From: Clostridia bacterium
GTDB taxonomy: Bacteria; Bacillota; Clostridia; Christensenellales; Aristaeellaceae
Direction of reading: 5' to 3'
Assembly: GCA_017460395.1 (NCBI GenBank)
Contig: JAFUBA010000034.1
Span: 1 to 64,000 of the forward strand
Length of the DNA stretch: 64,000 bases
Shown: in pieces, positions 40,640 to 49,603 of the stretch
Layout of the letters: every line of letters begins with the position of its first letter
How positions within the stretch are numbered: position 1 is the first letter of the stretch
The notes under the pieces: model-generated
Seen by the model: only the letters and a program-made list of their open reading frames with translations
Database searches by the model: none
What the model was told of the DNA's origin: nothing
Made by a program: the position numbers and the translations under genes

Positions 40640-42442
40640 GTGACAAACTGGAAAGAGCTCACCGTGCTCGAGCTGCGAAAGGCTGCAAGAGAGCGTCACA
40701 TTCCCGTCAAGGCCGGCGCCAACAAGGCATATATCGTACAGCTCCTGGAAGAGGATGAGGCTGCAGCCGGGGATGCCCCGGCGCCGTCCAACTCGCAGGC
40801 ACCGAAGGTGCCAGATGAAGCTGTCCTGACATCGCCTGCAGAAAACGCGGCATCGGAAGATCACCCTGCAGAAGATGTACCTGTGGAAACCCCGCCCCGG
40901 AAAAAGCCCCGGAAGGTGAAGGAACCGGTCGCCGTGCAGCTCTCCCTGGATGACCTTGAGCTGGATGAAACCCCCGATGGCACCCGGGAGAGCCAGCCAG
41001 GCGCCGAACCCGCGCCGAAGCCGTCTGCACCTGTGGAAGAGGCGGCGCCTTCGCCCCGTGAGGAGCAGCCCAAATGGACCGCACGCTTCGGCCCAGGCGC
41101 TGCGGCCGCGCCCCGCCCGCATTTCGGTCCGGCAGCACGCCTTTCAGATGAACCTCCCCGCAGGTTCGGCCCATATCCCTCCCCTGCCCCGTCAGAGGCG
41201 CCAGCACCGCATGCGCAGGAGGAGAGCGGCAATCCCGTTCAGTCTGGGCACAACGCCTTCGTGTCTCCCTTCTCGCCCTCCATTCCTGCACCCTCCACGG
41301 ACACGCAGGAGACGCCCGAGGAGGCAACCCTCACGGAGACAAAGGGATATCTGGAGCTCACGCCCGAGGGATATGGGTTCCTCCGCTCGGCCTTCATCGC
41401 GCCCTCCGTGCGGGATGCGTATCTCTCCAGCTCCCTCGTGCGCCGCTTCGGCCTCAAATGGGGCGATGAGATCAGGGGGCCCGTCCGTCCTCCCCGGGAC
41501 GGCGACCGCTTCCCGACCGTGGTGGACGTCACCGAGGTCAATGGCGAGACGGCCGTGGAATCCCCTGAGCGCCCCACCCTCGATGACCGCACACCAATCT
41601 ATCCAGAACGCCATCTGGACCTCGGACGCAGCCGGTTTCTGGACATGCGGCTGCTGGATCTGGTGCTGCCTGTCGGATACGGCCAGCGCGCTCTTCTGAT
41701 CGCCCCGCCGGATGCGGGCAAGGCACGCTTTCTGACCCATCTCGCCGCAGCCGCCCAGGCAGCAGATCCGTTTCTGCAGGTCATCACCCTGATCCTCGAC
41801 AAGACGCCCGAGGACTGCACTGCATGGCGCGAGGCTGCCAAAGGCACCGTCTTTTCCGCCACCTTCGACATGCCCCCGGATGTCCATCTGCGCATGAGCC
41901 AGATGGCGCAGGAGCGCGCCAGCAGGCTTCTGGAGGACGGGAAGGACGTCATGCTGATCGTCGACAGCCTGACCCGCCTGAGCAAGCTTTCCTCCTCCCC
42001 CGCCAGCCTGACAAGATCGGCCGGCGGCATCAACCAGCAGTCCCTGATGCGCGCCAAGCGGCTTCTGGCCTCAGGCCGGGAGCTGCGGGAGGCAGGGAGT
42101 CTGACGGTGGTCGGCGTGCTGGATGTGGAAAACGGCAACCGGACAGACGACAGTCTGGTGAGTGAGTTCCGGGAGAGCGCCAATCTGGAGATCGTCTTTG
42201 ACTCCTCCATCACGCGAAGCGGCCTCTACCCGGGCATTTCCCTTGTGAAGAGCAGCTGCCAGCAGAGGGAGACGCTGTCTGACCCCGACATGCAGCAGGT
42301 GTACAAGGCCATTCAGGATGTGACCGCCGGCATGAATGCTGCTCCGGCGCTCAGCCAGATTCTCGCTTTCCTGCAGGCCGTACCGGACAACCACGACCTC
42401 CCCGGCGCACTGAGCGCATGGGTGAGACGGTTCCGCAGCTGA
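40640..42442 (+). CDS. rho: Transcription termination factor Rho, with degenerate ATPase site
   Basis: This 600-residue protein is Rho by architecture and locus. It has an N-terminal Rho_N helical domain (ELTVLELRKAARERHIPVKA) and a ~180-residue Pro/Ala/Glu-rich insertion. The RNA-binding OB fold (GYLELTPEGYGFLRSAF, RRFGLKWGDEI) and RecA-like core follow. The Walker A reads APPDAGKAR where Rho normally has APPKAGKT, so the Mg-coordinating Thr is Ala at 362. The catalytic Glu of the usual DERPEEVT is Lys388 (LDKTPEDCT). The positions of the two interface arginines read Ser and Gly (~528). Walker B Asp442 (IVDSLTR) remains. Helicase activity is doubtful; an RNA-binding role is possible. GTG start with GGAGG. 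rpmE follows, as in many Firmicutes. Confidence 0.88.
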   Translation: MTNWKELTVLELRKAARERHIPVKAGANKAYIVQLLEEDEAAAGDAPAPSNSQAPKVPDEAVLTSPAENAASEDHPAEDVPVETPPRKKPRKVKEPVAVQLSLDDLELDETPDGTRESQPGAEPAPKPSAPVEEAAPSPREEQPKWTARFGPGAAAAPRPHFGPAARLSDEPPRRFGPYPSPAPSEAPAPHAQEESGNPVQSGHNAFVSPFSPSIPAPSTDTQETPEEATLTETKGYLELTPEGYGFLRSAFIAPSVRDAYLSSSLVRRFGLKWGDEIRGPVRPPRDGDRFPTVVDVTEVNGETAVESPERPTLDDRTPIYPERHLDLGRSRFLDMRLLDLVLPVGYGQRALLIAPPDAGKARFLTHLAAAAQAADPFLQVITLILDKTPEDCTAWREAAKGTVFSATFDMPPDVHLRMSQMAQERASRLLEDGKDVMLIVDSLTRLSKLSSSPASLTRSAGGINQQSLMRAKRLLASGRELREAGSLTVVGVLDVENGNRTDDSLVSEFRESANLEIVFDSSITRSGLYPGISLVKSSCQQRETLSDPDMQQVYKAIQDVTAGMNAAPALSQILAFLQAVPDNHDLPGALSAWVRRFRS

Positions 42443-42483
42443 AGACATTTGCCAGAAATTCTGGGATTTATCGAAAAAAGGTC

Positions 42484-42512
42484 TTGCACGCCATGGCGGC
42501 CTCTGGTATAAT
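42484..42512 (+). promoter_or_regulatory. rpmE: Promoter of rpmE
   Basis: TTGCAC (42484-42489) and TATAAT (42507-42512) are 17 bases apart, 63 bases before the ATG of rpmE. Confidence 0.85.
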
Positions 42513-42575
42513 GCCGCCCGTGGCTGATATTGAAAGATGTCGCTCATTGTCTACCAGAAAGAGGTGAAGAGATCA

Positions 42576-42776
42576 ATGAAGGACAAGATTCATCCGAAGT
42601 ACGGCAAGTGCATCGTGCGCTGCGTGTGTGGTGAGACGTTTGAAACCGGCTCTACCAAGAAGGAAATGAAGGTGGATATCTGTTCCAAGTGCCACCCCTT
42701 CTACACCGGCAAGCAGAAGCTGGTGGATGCCGGCGGACGTGTCGATCGCTTCAAGAAGCGTTACGGCATGGAGTAA
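42576..42776 (+). CDS. rpmE: 50S ribosomal protein bL31
   Basis: This 66-residue ribosomal protein begins [20 protein letters not shown]. It carries the zinc-binding cysteines of the C+ type (C...CVCG and CSKC), followed by [21 protein letters not shown]+ paralogues are used when zinc is sufficient. The ATG at 42576 has AGAGGTGAAGAG upstream; the frame to 42537 has no support. It has its own promoter and terminator. Confidence 0.97.
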   Translation: MKDKIHPKYGKCIVRCVCGETFETGSTKKEMKVDICSKCHPFYTGKQKLVDAGGRVDRFKKRYGME

Positions 42777-42785
42777 GGATCCGAT

Positions 42786-42816
42786 ACAGAGCACCTTCCG
42801 GGTGCTCTGTTTTATT
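42786..42816 (+). terminator. Terminator of rpmE
   Basis: ACAGAGCACC (42786-42795) pairs with GGTGCTCTGT (42801-42810), five-base loop, followed by TTTATT. Confidence 0.92.
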
Positions 42817-42902
42817 ATCCATGAACTGTGTGTGAACCAGGCGAGGTCCGCACGAAGGGATACGCGGCGTTTGAATGCCCGGATCCGGAAAGAAGGTAAC
42901 TC

Positions 42903-44006
42903 ATGGCAAACAGCAAAAAAGCATCTGACACAAAGACCACTGGATCCCAGGCAGATCTTCTGAATGCCTGCCCCCGGGTCGATATCGGTGGACAGGCGGT
43001 CATGGAGGGCGTCATGATGCGCGCCCCGCACGCCGTCGCCATCGCCGTCCGGCGCCCGGACCAGACCATCGTGGTCAAGCATTCCCCCTATGTGCCGCTC
43101 TCCGAGAAGCACGCCTGGATGGGCAAGCCGTTTCTGAGGGGCATGGTCAATATGGCCACCATGCTTTCCTTTGGCCTGAAGACGCTGGAGGACTCCACCA
43201 ATATGCTGGGCGTACTGGACGAGGAGCCGACCAAGTTTGAAAAATGGCTGAGCCGCGTGCTCGGCAAGGGCATCGACCAGATCGTCATGGCCGTCGCCAT
43301 GGTGCTGGCCGTCATCCTGGCCATGGGCCTGTTTGTGGCCATCCCGGCCGGCGTGGAGACCGCCCTTCGCTCCGCCGGCATGCCGCCCGTGGGGTATACG
43401 CTCATCGGGGGCATCGTCAAGATCCTGATCCTTGTGGGCTACATGATCTTCGCAGGCTCCGTGCCGGATGTGAAGCGCACCTTCCAGTACCACGGCGCCG
43501 AGCACAAGACGGTCTACTGCCACGAGGCAGACCTGGAGCTGACACCCGAGAACGCCAAGACCTTCTCCCGCCTGCATCCAAGGTGCGGCACGGCGTTCCT
43601 CCTGATCGTCTTCATGATTTCCATTCTCCTGTTCCTGGTGCTGAACATTCTCGTGCCGATCAGCAACTTTTTCCTCCGCTTTCTCTTCCACATTGCCATG
43701 CTGCCCATCGTGGCCGGCACCAGCTATGAGGTGCTCAAGGGCCTGGCGCACTCGGAGACAAAGCTCTCCCGCATCCTACGCTGGCCGGGCCTGCAGATGC
43801 AGCGCCTGACCACCCGCGAGCCCGACAGCGGCATGCTGGAGTGCGCCATCGCGGCCATGAACTGCGCCCTCTTTGGTCTTCCGAAGCATGCACCCCGCAC
43901 CAAGGAAGGCTGGGCCATTCTCAAAAGCTATCGCGAATCCGACCCCTCCTACGTGCCCCCGGCCCCGGCGGAGAGCGAGGAACACTCAGAGGAGGCCTCT
44001 GCTTGA
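42903..44006 (+). CDS. DUF1385 family membrane protein (YqhQ-like)
   Basis: This 367-residue member of the DUF1385 family is typically encoded next to prmC-prfA in Firmicutes and has unknown function. The family signature DIGGQAVMEGVMMRAP lies near residue 27. Several helices follow: IDQIVMAVAMVLAVILAMGL, LIGGIVKILILVGYMIFAG and LLIVFMISILLFLVLNI. The conserved YHGAEHKTVYCHEA sits between them, with further HPRCGT. Conserved His, Glu and Cys suggest a catalytic or metal site at the membrane. The start has GAAGGTAA upstream. It overlaps prmC by four bases. Confidence 0.9.
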   Translation: MANSKKASDTKTTGSQADLLNACPRVDIGGQAVMEGVMMRAPHAVAIAVRRPDQTIVVKHSPYVPLSEKHAWMGKPFLRGMVNMATMLSFGLKTLEDSTNMLGVLDEEPTKFEKWLSRVLGKGIDQIVMAVAMVLAVILAMGLFVAIPAGVETALRSAGMPPVGYTLIGGIVKILILVGYMIFAGSVPDVKRTFQYHGAEHKTVYCHEADLELTPENAKTFSRLHPRCGTAFLLIVFMISILLFLVLNILVPISNFFLRFLFHIAMLPIVAGTSYEVLKGLAHSETKLSRILRWPGLQMQRLTTREPDSGMLECAIAAMNCALFGLPKHAPRTKEGWAILKSYRESDPSYVPPAPAESEEHSEEASA

Positions 44007-44848
44007 CCCCCCAGGAACTGATTCGCCGCTCCGCTCATCTGCTGGAGCGATCCGGCGTGCCGGATGCACGCCTTGACGCCTCATATCTTCTTGAACACGT
44101 GACCGGGCGCCATGCCCTGATGCTGCGGCTTGACCGAGAGACACCGCTCAGCGCAGATGAGATGCAGTCCTTCAGCTATCTCCTGGAGAGACGCTGTGCC
44201 AGGGAGCCCCTGCAGTATCTCCTCCACAGCCAGTCGTTTCTCGGCCATCCCTTCTACGTGGACCAGCGGGTGCTGATCCCCAGGCAGGAGACGGAGCTAT
44301 TATGCGAAATTGTCATTGAATATCTCTGCTCCCAGCCGGACAGCCACACCAACCGGAAGGTGCTGGACCTGTGCTGCGGAAGCGGCTGCATCGGACTGTC
44401 CCTGCTCCTCAGCTGCCCCACCATCGATGTCACCCTGGCAGACCTTTCCGCAGACGCGCTGGATGTGGCGCGCTACAATGCTGAGCGGCTGCATGCGCGC
44501 GTGCATTTTTCAAGGGGCGATCTGTTTGAGGGGCTGGAGGACCGCTATTGCCTGATCGTCTCCAATCCGCCCTACATTCCCACCGAGGAATGCACCCATC
44601 TTCAGTCCGAGGTCTTGAAGGAGCCGCGCATGGCCCTTGACGGCGGAAAGAGCGGGCTGGATTTCTATGCGCGCATCGCGCAGGAGGCTCCGGAGCATCT
44701 CTACAAGGGCGGTGCCCTGTTTCTGGAGATCGGGTCCGATCAGCGGCAGGCCGTCTCCTCGCTCCTTGAGAAGGCGGGCTTCTGCGACATCCGTGCCTAC
44801 CCGGATCTTCAGGGTCTGGACCGGATGATCTCCGCCAGATGGGCGTAA
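44003..44848 (+). CDS. prmC: Peptide chain release factor N5-glutamine methyltransferase (PrmC)
   Basis: This 281-residue enzyme methylates the GGQ glutamine of release factors, enhancing termination. The N-terminal helical domain (SAHLLERSGVPDARLDASYL) is followed by the SAM domain with VLDLCCGSGCIGLSLLLS and the substrate-binding NPPY motif in VSNPPYIPTEE. The start is a TTG at 44003 overlapping the DUF1385 stop as TTGA, with GAGGAGG 7 bases upstream. Earlier starts in the frame lie inside DUF1385. Its substrate, RF1, is the next gene. Confidence 0.95.
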   Translation: MTPQELIRRSAHLLERSGVPDARLDASYLLEHVTGRHALMLRLDRETPLSADEMQSFSYLLERRCAREPLQYLLHSQSFLGHPFYVDQRVLIPRQETELLCEIVIEYLCSQPDSHTNRKVLDLCCGSGCIGLSLLLSCPTIDVTLADLSADALDVARYNAERLHARVHFSRGDLFEGLEDRYCLIVSNPPYIPTEECTHLQSEVLKEPRMALDGGKSGLDFYARIAQEAPEHLYKGGALFLEIGSDQRQAVSSLLEKAGFCDIRAYPDLQGLDRMISARWA

Positions 44849-44861
44849 AGGAAGGAATCTC

Positions 44862-45941
44862 ATGGACGCAAAGTACCGGGAAAAATACGAATGGATCACG
44901 GAGCGCTATGCAGAACTGACCGAAACGATCAGCCAGGCAGAGGTGATCAGTGAACCTGCCCGCTACCAGGCTGCCCTGAAGGAGCGGAGCCAGCTGGAGG
45001 AGCAGGTGCGCGCCTACCAGAATTACCTGCAGCATGAACAGCATCTTCTGCAGGCCCGGCAGATGCTGGAGGATCCGGATCTTGCCGACATGGCACAGGC
45101 GGAGGTGCGCGAACTGGAGCACACCCTTGCCCTTGAGGAGGACGAGCTTCGGATGCTGCTGCTTCCCCGGGACCCGGATGAGGACCGCGCCGTGATCCTG
45201 GAAATTCGCGGCGGTGCCGGCGGGGAGGAGGCATGCCTGTTTGCCGCTGATCTCATGCGCATGTACGAGCACTATGCCACCCGTCACCGCCTGCACTTCT
45301 CCCCCATGTCCATCTCCGACACGGAGCTGGGCGGCATCAAGGAAGGCATCTTTCAGATCACGGGCGAGCGCGCCTGGCCGCTGTTCAAGTTTGAAAGCGG
45401 CGTGCACCGGGTACAGCGGGTGCCCGTCACCGACTCCACCGGCAAAAAGCAGACCAGCACATGCACGGTCGCCGTGCTGCCAGAGGCGGAGGAGGTGGAC
45501 CTCGTGCTGGACCCCAGGGACATCCGGATGGATGTGTTCCGCTCCACGGGCCACGGCGGGCAGTACATCAACACCACCGACTCCGCAGTCCGCCTGACGC
45601 ACATTCCCACAGGGCTTGCTGTCGTCTCACAGGAGCAGAAGTCCCAGCTGAGGAACCGCGAGACAGCCATGATGCTCCTGAGAACCCGTCTGCTTGAGCG
45701 GATGCGGACGGAAAAAGATCAGGCGTATGCCGAGAGTCGGAAGAGTCAGGTGGGGACCGGCGACCGCTCCGAGCGGATCCGAACCTACAATTTCCATGAG
45801 AGCCGGGTCACGGACCACCGGATCGGGCTGACGCTCTATCGGATCGATGACATCATGAACGGCGACCTCGATGAGATCGTGCAGAGCCTGCAGACAGAGG
45901 AAAACACCCGGAGACTTCGGGAAATGAGCGCCGGCGCCTGA
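44862..45941 (+). CDS. prfA: Peptide chain release factor 1 (RF1)
   Basis: This 359-residue class I release factor reads UAA and UAG. It has the GGQ motif in RSTGHGGQYINTTDSAVRL, and PVT (in HRVQRVPVTDS), the tripeptide that marks RF1 rather than RF2. Full-length with the normal coiled N-terminal domain (MDAKYREKYEWITERYAEL). AAGGAAGGAATC lies upstream of the ATG. It is in the same operon as its modifying enzyme PrmC, 13 bases after it. Confidence 0.97.
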   Translation: MDAKYREKYEWITERYAELTETISQAEVISEPARYQAALKERSQLEEQVRAYQNYLQHEQHLLQARQMLEDPDLADMAQAEVRELEHTLALEEDELRMLLLPRDPDEDRAVILEIRGGAGGEEACLFAADLMRMYEHYATRHRLHFSPMSISDTELGGIKEGIFQITGERAWPLFKFESGVHRVQRVPVTDSTGKKQTSTCTVAVLPEAEEVDLVLDPRDIRMDVFRSTGHGGQYINTTDSAVRLTHIPTGLAVVSQEQKSQLRNRETAMMLLRTRLLERMRTEKDQAYAESRKSQVGTGDRSERIRTYNFHESRVTDHRIGLTLYRIDDIMNGDLDEIVQSLQTEENTRRLREMSAGA

Positions 45942-46010
45942 CGTAACAGAGTACCAGGAAAGCAGTCAGAGTCCAACCAAGAGTACAGCTAGAAAGCACA
46001 AGAAACTGTC

Positions 46011-47084
46011 ATGATGAAATCCTATCAGACCCTTCTCGCCTCTCCCACGCAGGAGACGCTTTATCAGGCCGCCAGGCTCCTTCAGGCAGGGGAGCTGGTG
46101 GCCTTTCCCACAGAAACCGTGTATGGCCTTGGCGCAAACGCCCTGAACGAGCAGGCGGTACTGGAGATTTTCAAGGCCAAGGGGCGTCCTGCAGACAATC
46201 CCCTGATCGTCCACATCTGGGACGCAAAGCAGCTGGACGGCATCTGCGAGGTGCCGCCACTGGCCGTCCCCCTGATGGACGCCTTCTGGCCGGGTCCGCT
46301 GACCATCCTGATGCCACGGCTGTCCTCAATCCCGGACGTCGTGACCGCATCCCTTCCGACCGTCGCCGTGCGCATGCCAAGCCATCCGGTAGCAAGGCAA
46401 CTTCTTCAGGCCTGCGGTCTTCCCATCGCTGCCCCCTCGGCCAATCTGTCCGGCAAGCCCAGTCCCACCACCGCGCAGTCCGTCATGGAGGACATGCGAG
46501 GCCGCATTCCCATGATCCTGGACGGCGGCCAGAGCGAGGTCGGTCTGGAGTCCACGGTGCTGGATCTGTGCCACGGCACACCGACCATTCTGCGGCCAGG
46601 CGGCGTGACAAAGGAGATGCTGGAGGGAGTCATCGGACAGGTGCAGCTGGCCGGCAGCATCCTGCGGCCGCTGAAGGAAGGTGAGCAGGCCCTCTCCCCC
46701 GGCATGCGCTACCGCCATTATGCGCCCAAAGGGCAGGTCACACTGGTGGAGGGCACGCAGGAGAATGTCCTGAGTGCCATGCGATCACTTGCCCGGGCCG
46801 CACAGGCTCACGGCGAAACCTGCTGTCTCATGGCGTTTTCCGAGCATGTGCCCGCGCTTTCCGATTTCCGTGTATATGATCTCGGCTCCGTCCTGCATCC
46901 GGAAGAAACGGCACACAGGCTCTTTGAGATCCTGCGAAAAACGGAGGAGGACGGCATGAGCGCCATCTTTTCCGAGGTCATGCCCCCGCAGGGCATGGGC
47001 CTGGCCGTCATGAACCGGCTGGGGCGCGCTGCCTCCTTCCACACGGTCAGCGCACTTGACGTGCTCGGGGACCCGGAGCTGTAA
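46011..47084 (+). CDS. Threonylcarbamoyl-AMP synthase (TsaC/Sua5 type)
   Basis: This 357-residue Sua5-type enzyme makes threonylcarbamoyl-AMP for t6A37 of tRNA. The YrdC domain (1-~205) has AGELVAFPTETVYGLGANAL, IFKAKGRPADNPLIVHIWD and APSANLSGKPSPTTAQSV. The linker has SPGMRYRHYAPKGQVTLVEG. A C-terminal Sua5 domain completes it, distinguishing it from short TsaC. Start at 46011 or at the next ATG, 46014; the ribosome site is weak. Its product feeds the modification later methylthiolated by MtaB. Confidence 0.95.
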   Translation: MMKSYQTLLASPTQETLYQAARLLQAGELVAFPTETVYGLGANALNEQAVLEIFKAKGRPADNPLIVHIWDAKQLDGICEVPPLAVPLMDAFWPGPLTILMPRLSSIPDVVTASLPTVAVRMPSHPVARQLLQACGLPIAAPSANLSGKPSPTTAQSVMEDMRGRIPMILDGGQSEVGLESTVLDLCHGTPTILRPGGVTKEMLEGVIGQVQLAGSILRPLKEGEQALSPGMRYRHYAPKGQVTLVEGTQENVLSAMRSLARAAQAHGETCCLMAFSEHVPALSDFRVYDLGSVLHPEETAHRLFEILRKTEEDGMSAIFSEVMPPQGMGLAVMNRLGRAASFHTVSALDVLGDPEL

Positions 47085-47130
47085 ACCTCAGGCCGCCCCC
47101 AGAAAAACAAAAAAAGTGCATGGCCGCCGC

Positions 47131-47160
47131 TTGACGCCCAGTAGCCCTGCATGATATCGT
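47131..47160 (+). promoter_or_regulatory. Promoter of the T-box/trpXYZ-like operon
   Basis: TTGACG (47131-47136) and a -10-like TATCGT (47155-47160) are 18 bases apart, just upstream of the T-box. The -10 is imperfect. Confidence 0.6.
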
Positions 47161-47180
47161 ATAGCCGAACAGATGAAACC

Positions 47181-47492
47181 GATGACGGAGAATAGTATTT
47201 CCCTTTTAGGACGTGACAGGGAGTTGCCGAGAGTGGAACGGCGATACGTTCAGAGGGAAGGAATGGGCTCCGGAGGGCGCACTGAACGGGAGAAAGTCCC
47301 AAGTAGGCTGTGACGGGTTCCCGCCCCCGTGATACAGGCGGCGCGTATTCTGTACGCGACAGAGTGCCTTTTCGTCCTCTCAAAAGATGACTTCACCAAG
47401 ATGCTTTTGAAGGATAGAAAAGGAAGCTGAGTGGCACCACGGATTTTCCGCCTCAGCGCGCAGTGAACCTGTGCGCCGGGGCTTATTTTTTG
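47181..47492 (+). ncRNA. T-box riboswitch with UGG (Trp) specifier
   Basis: This leader has T-box landmarks. Stem I begins near AATAGTA. The distal loop region has GCCGAGAGTGGAACGGC. The 3' side of stem I carries GGAATGGGCTCC, with TGG (47264-47266) in the specifier position. The T-box core GTGGCACCACGG is at 47431-47442. A terminator stem follows (GCGCGCAG 47456-47463 with CTGTGCGC 47469-47476, then TTATTTTTT to 47491). UGG specifies tryptophan, so uncharged tRNA-Trp should favour read-through into the transporter genes. The region 47085-47130 before it shows nothing but an A-rich run. Confidence 0.95.
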
Positions 47493-47545
47493 TGATCGGC
47501 GCACCTACAAAGCGGCGCATCGCGCCACATGAAAGGAGTATCCCC

Positions 47546-48577
47546 ATGAAAAAGATCCTCGCCCTGACCCTCTCCCTGATGATGCTGTTCTCCCTTGTGT
47601 GCTCCGTGACCTTCTCCAGCGCAGAGGAGAAGACCTACAAGGTCGGCATCTGCAATTTCGTGGATGACGCCTCCCTCAACCAGATCGTGGAAAACATTCA
47701 GGCAAAGCTGGACGCCATCTCCCAGGAAAAGGGCGTCACTTTCCAGATCTTTTATGACAACTGCAATGCGGACGCCAACGTCATGAACCAGATCATTGTC
47801 AACTTCCTCGCCGATGAGGTCGATCTGATGGTCGGTGTGGCCACTCCCGTGGCCATCGCCATGCAGTCCCTCACCGAGGACAACAAGGTGCCCGTGGTCT
47901 TTGCCGCCGTCTCTGATCCCGTGGGCGCGGGCCTCGTGGAAAGCCTGGAAGCGCCCGGCAGCAATGTGACCGGCACCTCCGACTACCTCGATACCGCCGC
48001 CGTCCTGAACCTGATCTTCGCCGCCAACCCGGATGCCTCCTCCGTCGCCCTGCTCTATGACGTGGGCCAGGATGCCTCCACAGCACCCATCGCTGCCGCC
48101 AAGACCATCCTCGACGAAAAGGGCGTCAGCTACAAAGAGTACTCCGGCTCCACGGTCCCCGAGGTCATTCTGGCTGTGGACGCCCTCATCGCTGACGGTG
48201 TCGACGCTGTCTTCACCCCCACCGACAATACCATCATGACCGCAGAGCTGTCCGTCTATGAAGCGCTGCAGGAGGCCAAGATCCCCCACTACACCGGTGC
48301 TGACTCCTTCGCCCTCAACGGTGCCTTCCTGGGCTACGGCGTGGACTATGCGAACCTCGGTCAGGAGACCGGCAGCATGATCGCAGCCATCCTGCTGGAC
48401 GGCGCAGATCCGGCCACCACAGCTGTACTCACCTTTGACAACGGCACCGCCACGGTGAATACGGAAACCTGCGAGGCCCTGGGGCTTGACTACGATGCCA
48501 TTGCGGAAGCGTTTGCTCCCTTCTGCACCAAGGTACAGCCCATCACCACAGCAGAAAGCTTCGGCGATCTGAACTGA
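47546..48577 (+). CDS. trpX: Tryptophan ABC transporter substrate-binding protein (TrpX-like)
   Basis: This 343-residue exported binding protein of the ABC_sub_bind family has a signal peptide (ILALTLSLMMLFSLVCSVTF). Family segments are VDDASLNQIVENIQAKL, NFLADEVDLMVGVATPVA and the VFAAVSDPVGAGLVESLEAP region. The family includes TrpX, the binding protein of T-box-regulated tryptophan transporters. The upstream Trp T-box supports this assignment more strongly than the sequence alone. AAAGGAG precedes the ATG at 47546; the longer frame overlaps the terminator. Confidence 0.9.
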   Translation: MKKILALTLSLMMLFSLVCSVTFSSAEEKTYKVGICNFVDDASLNQIVENIQAKLDAISQEKGVTFQIFYDNCNADANVMNQIIVNFLADEVDLMVGVATPVAIAMQSLTEDNKVPVVFAAVSDPVGAGLVESLEAPGSNVTGTSDYLDTAAVLNLIFAANPDASSVALLYDVGQDASTAPIAAAKTILDEKGVSYKEYSGSTVPEVILAVDALIADGVDAVFTPTDNTIMTAELSVYEALQEAKIPHYTGADSFALNGAFLGYGVDYANLGQETGSMIAAILLDGADPATTAVLTFDNGTATVNTETCEALGLDYDAIAEAFAPFCTKVQPITTAESFGDLN

Positions 48578-48589
48578 GTTTTCGCACCT

Positions 48590-48621
48590 GCAGCACACCG
48601 GGAATCATCCCGGTGTGCTGC
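48590..48621 (+). promoter_or_regulatory. Intercistronic hairpin between trpX and trpY
   Basis: GCAGCACACCGGG (48590-48602) and CCCGGTGTGCTGC (48609-48621) form a perfect 13-bp stem with a six-base loop and no T run. It probably protects the trpX message or lowers downstream expression rather than ending transcription. Confidence 0.7.
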
Positions 48622-48667
48622 GTTCGTCCCCGAATCCCCATCTTGAAAATGAAATGCAGGTCGCACT

Positions 48668-49603
48668 ATGTCATTTGATAAAATTCTGGCCCTGGGCCAG
48701 ACCGCACTGGAACTGGGCCTGGTCAACGCTCTGACCGTCCTGGCCCTCTTTCTGAGCTACACCATGCTCAATGTCTGTGATCTCTCCACCGACGGCTGCT
48801 TTACCCTCGGTGCCGCCGTCGGTGCCGTGGTTGCCATGGCCGGCTATCCGCTCCTGTCTCTCCCCGCCGCCATGCTCGCCGGCATGCTGTCCGGCTTTGT
48901 CACGGCACTTCTGCAGACACGCATGGGGATTCAGAGTCTTCTGGCGGGCATCGTGGTCAATACGGCCCTTTACTCTGTCAACATGGCCATCACCGGCAAC
49001 AAGGCGCAGCTGAATATGAACAAGACGGAAACGGTCTTTACCTTCGCAAAAACCTTTCTGAAGGACACGCCTCTCTCCGGTCAGTCCAAGCTGATCGTCG
49101 AGATGATCGCTGTGATTCTGGTGGTGCTGTTTCTGTGCTTCTTCCTGTCCACCAAGCTTGGTCTTGCCATCCGTGCCACCGGTTCCAATGCTGACATGGT
49201 GCGCTCCTCATCCATCAACCCGGTGTTCACGACCACCGTGGGCCTTTGCATTTCCAACGCCTTCACCGCCCTCAGCGGCTGTCTCATGGCACAGCAGCAG
49301 AAATCCTTTGATATCAATCTGGGCAACGGCATGGTCACCGTCGCCCTCGCATCCCTCCTCATCGGGGGTGTATTCTTTGGCAAGACCCGCAATGTGCCCC
49401 TCAGGGCCGTCGGCGCCGTGATCGGTGCCTTCCTGTTCCGTGTCGTCTACGCGCTGGCTCTGAGGCTGGATATGCCCGCCTTTATGCTCAAGGCAGTCTC
49501 ATCCATCATCGTGGTGCTGGCTATCTCCGGTCCCTATCTGCGCACGCAGATTCCCACCTGGCTGAGAGCCTGGCGTGCTTCGAGGGAAGGGGGCAGGGTC
49601 TGA
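48668..49603 (+). CDS. trpY: Tryptophan ABC transporter permease (TrpY-like)
   Basis: This 311-residue membrane protein of the BPD_transp_2 (branched-chain amino acid type) permease family has about eight helices. It includes LVNALTVLALFLSYTMLNVC, the family-typical DLSTDGCFTLGAAVGAVVAM and LALAIRATGSN-type loop (LGLAIRATGSNADMVRSSSI). It forms the membrane channel for the TrpX-like protein. Its stop overlaps the ATPase start codon by one base. Confidence 0.92.
   Translation: MSFDKILALGQTALELGLVNALTVLALFLSYTMLNVCDLSTDGCFTLGAAVGAVVAMAGYPLLSLPAAMLAGMLSGFVTALLQTRMGIQSLLAGIVVNTALYSVNMAITGNKAQLNMNKTETVFTFAKTFLKDTPLSGQSKLIVEMIAVILVVLFLCFFLSTKLGLAIRATGSNADMVRSSSINPVFTTTVGLCISNAFTALSGCLMAQQQKSFDINLGNGMVTVALASLLIGGVFFGKTRNVPLRAVGAVIGAFLFRVVYALALRLDMPAFMLKAVSSIIVVLAISGPYLRTQIPTWLRAWRASREGGRV

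Noticed and set aside
47546-47640. Lipoprotein signal in the TrpX-like protein
   Set aside because: The Cys in SLVCSV lacks the usual small residues of a lipobox, so a type I signal peptide is more likely.
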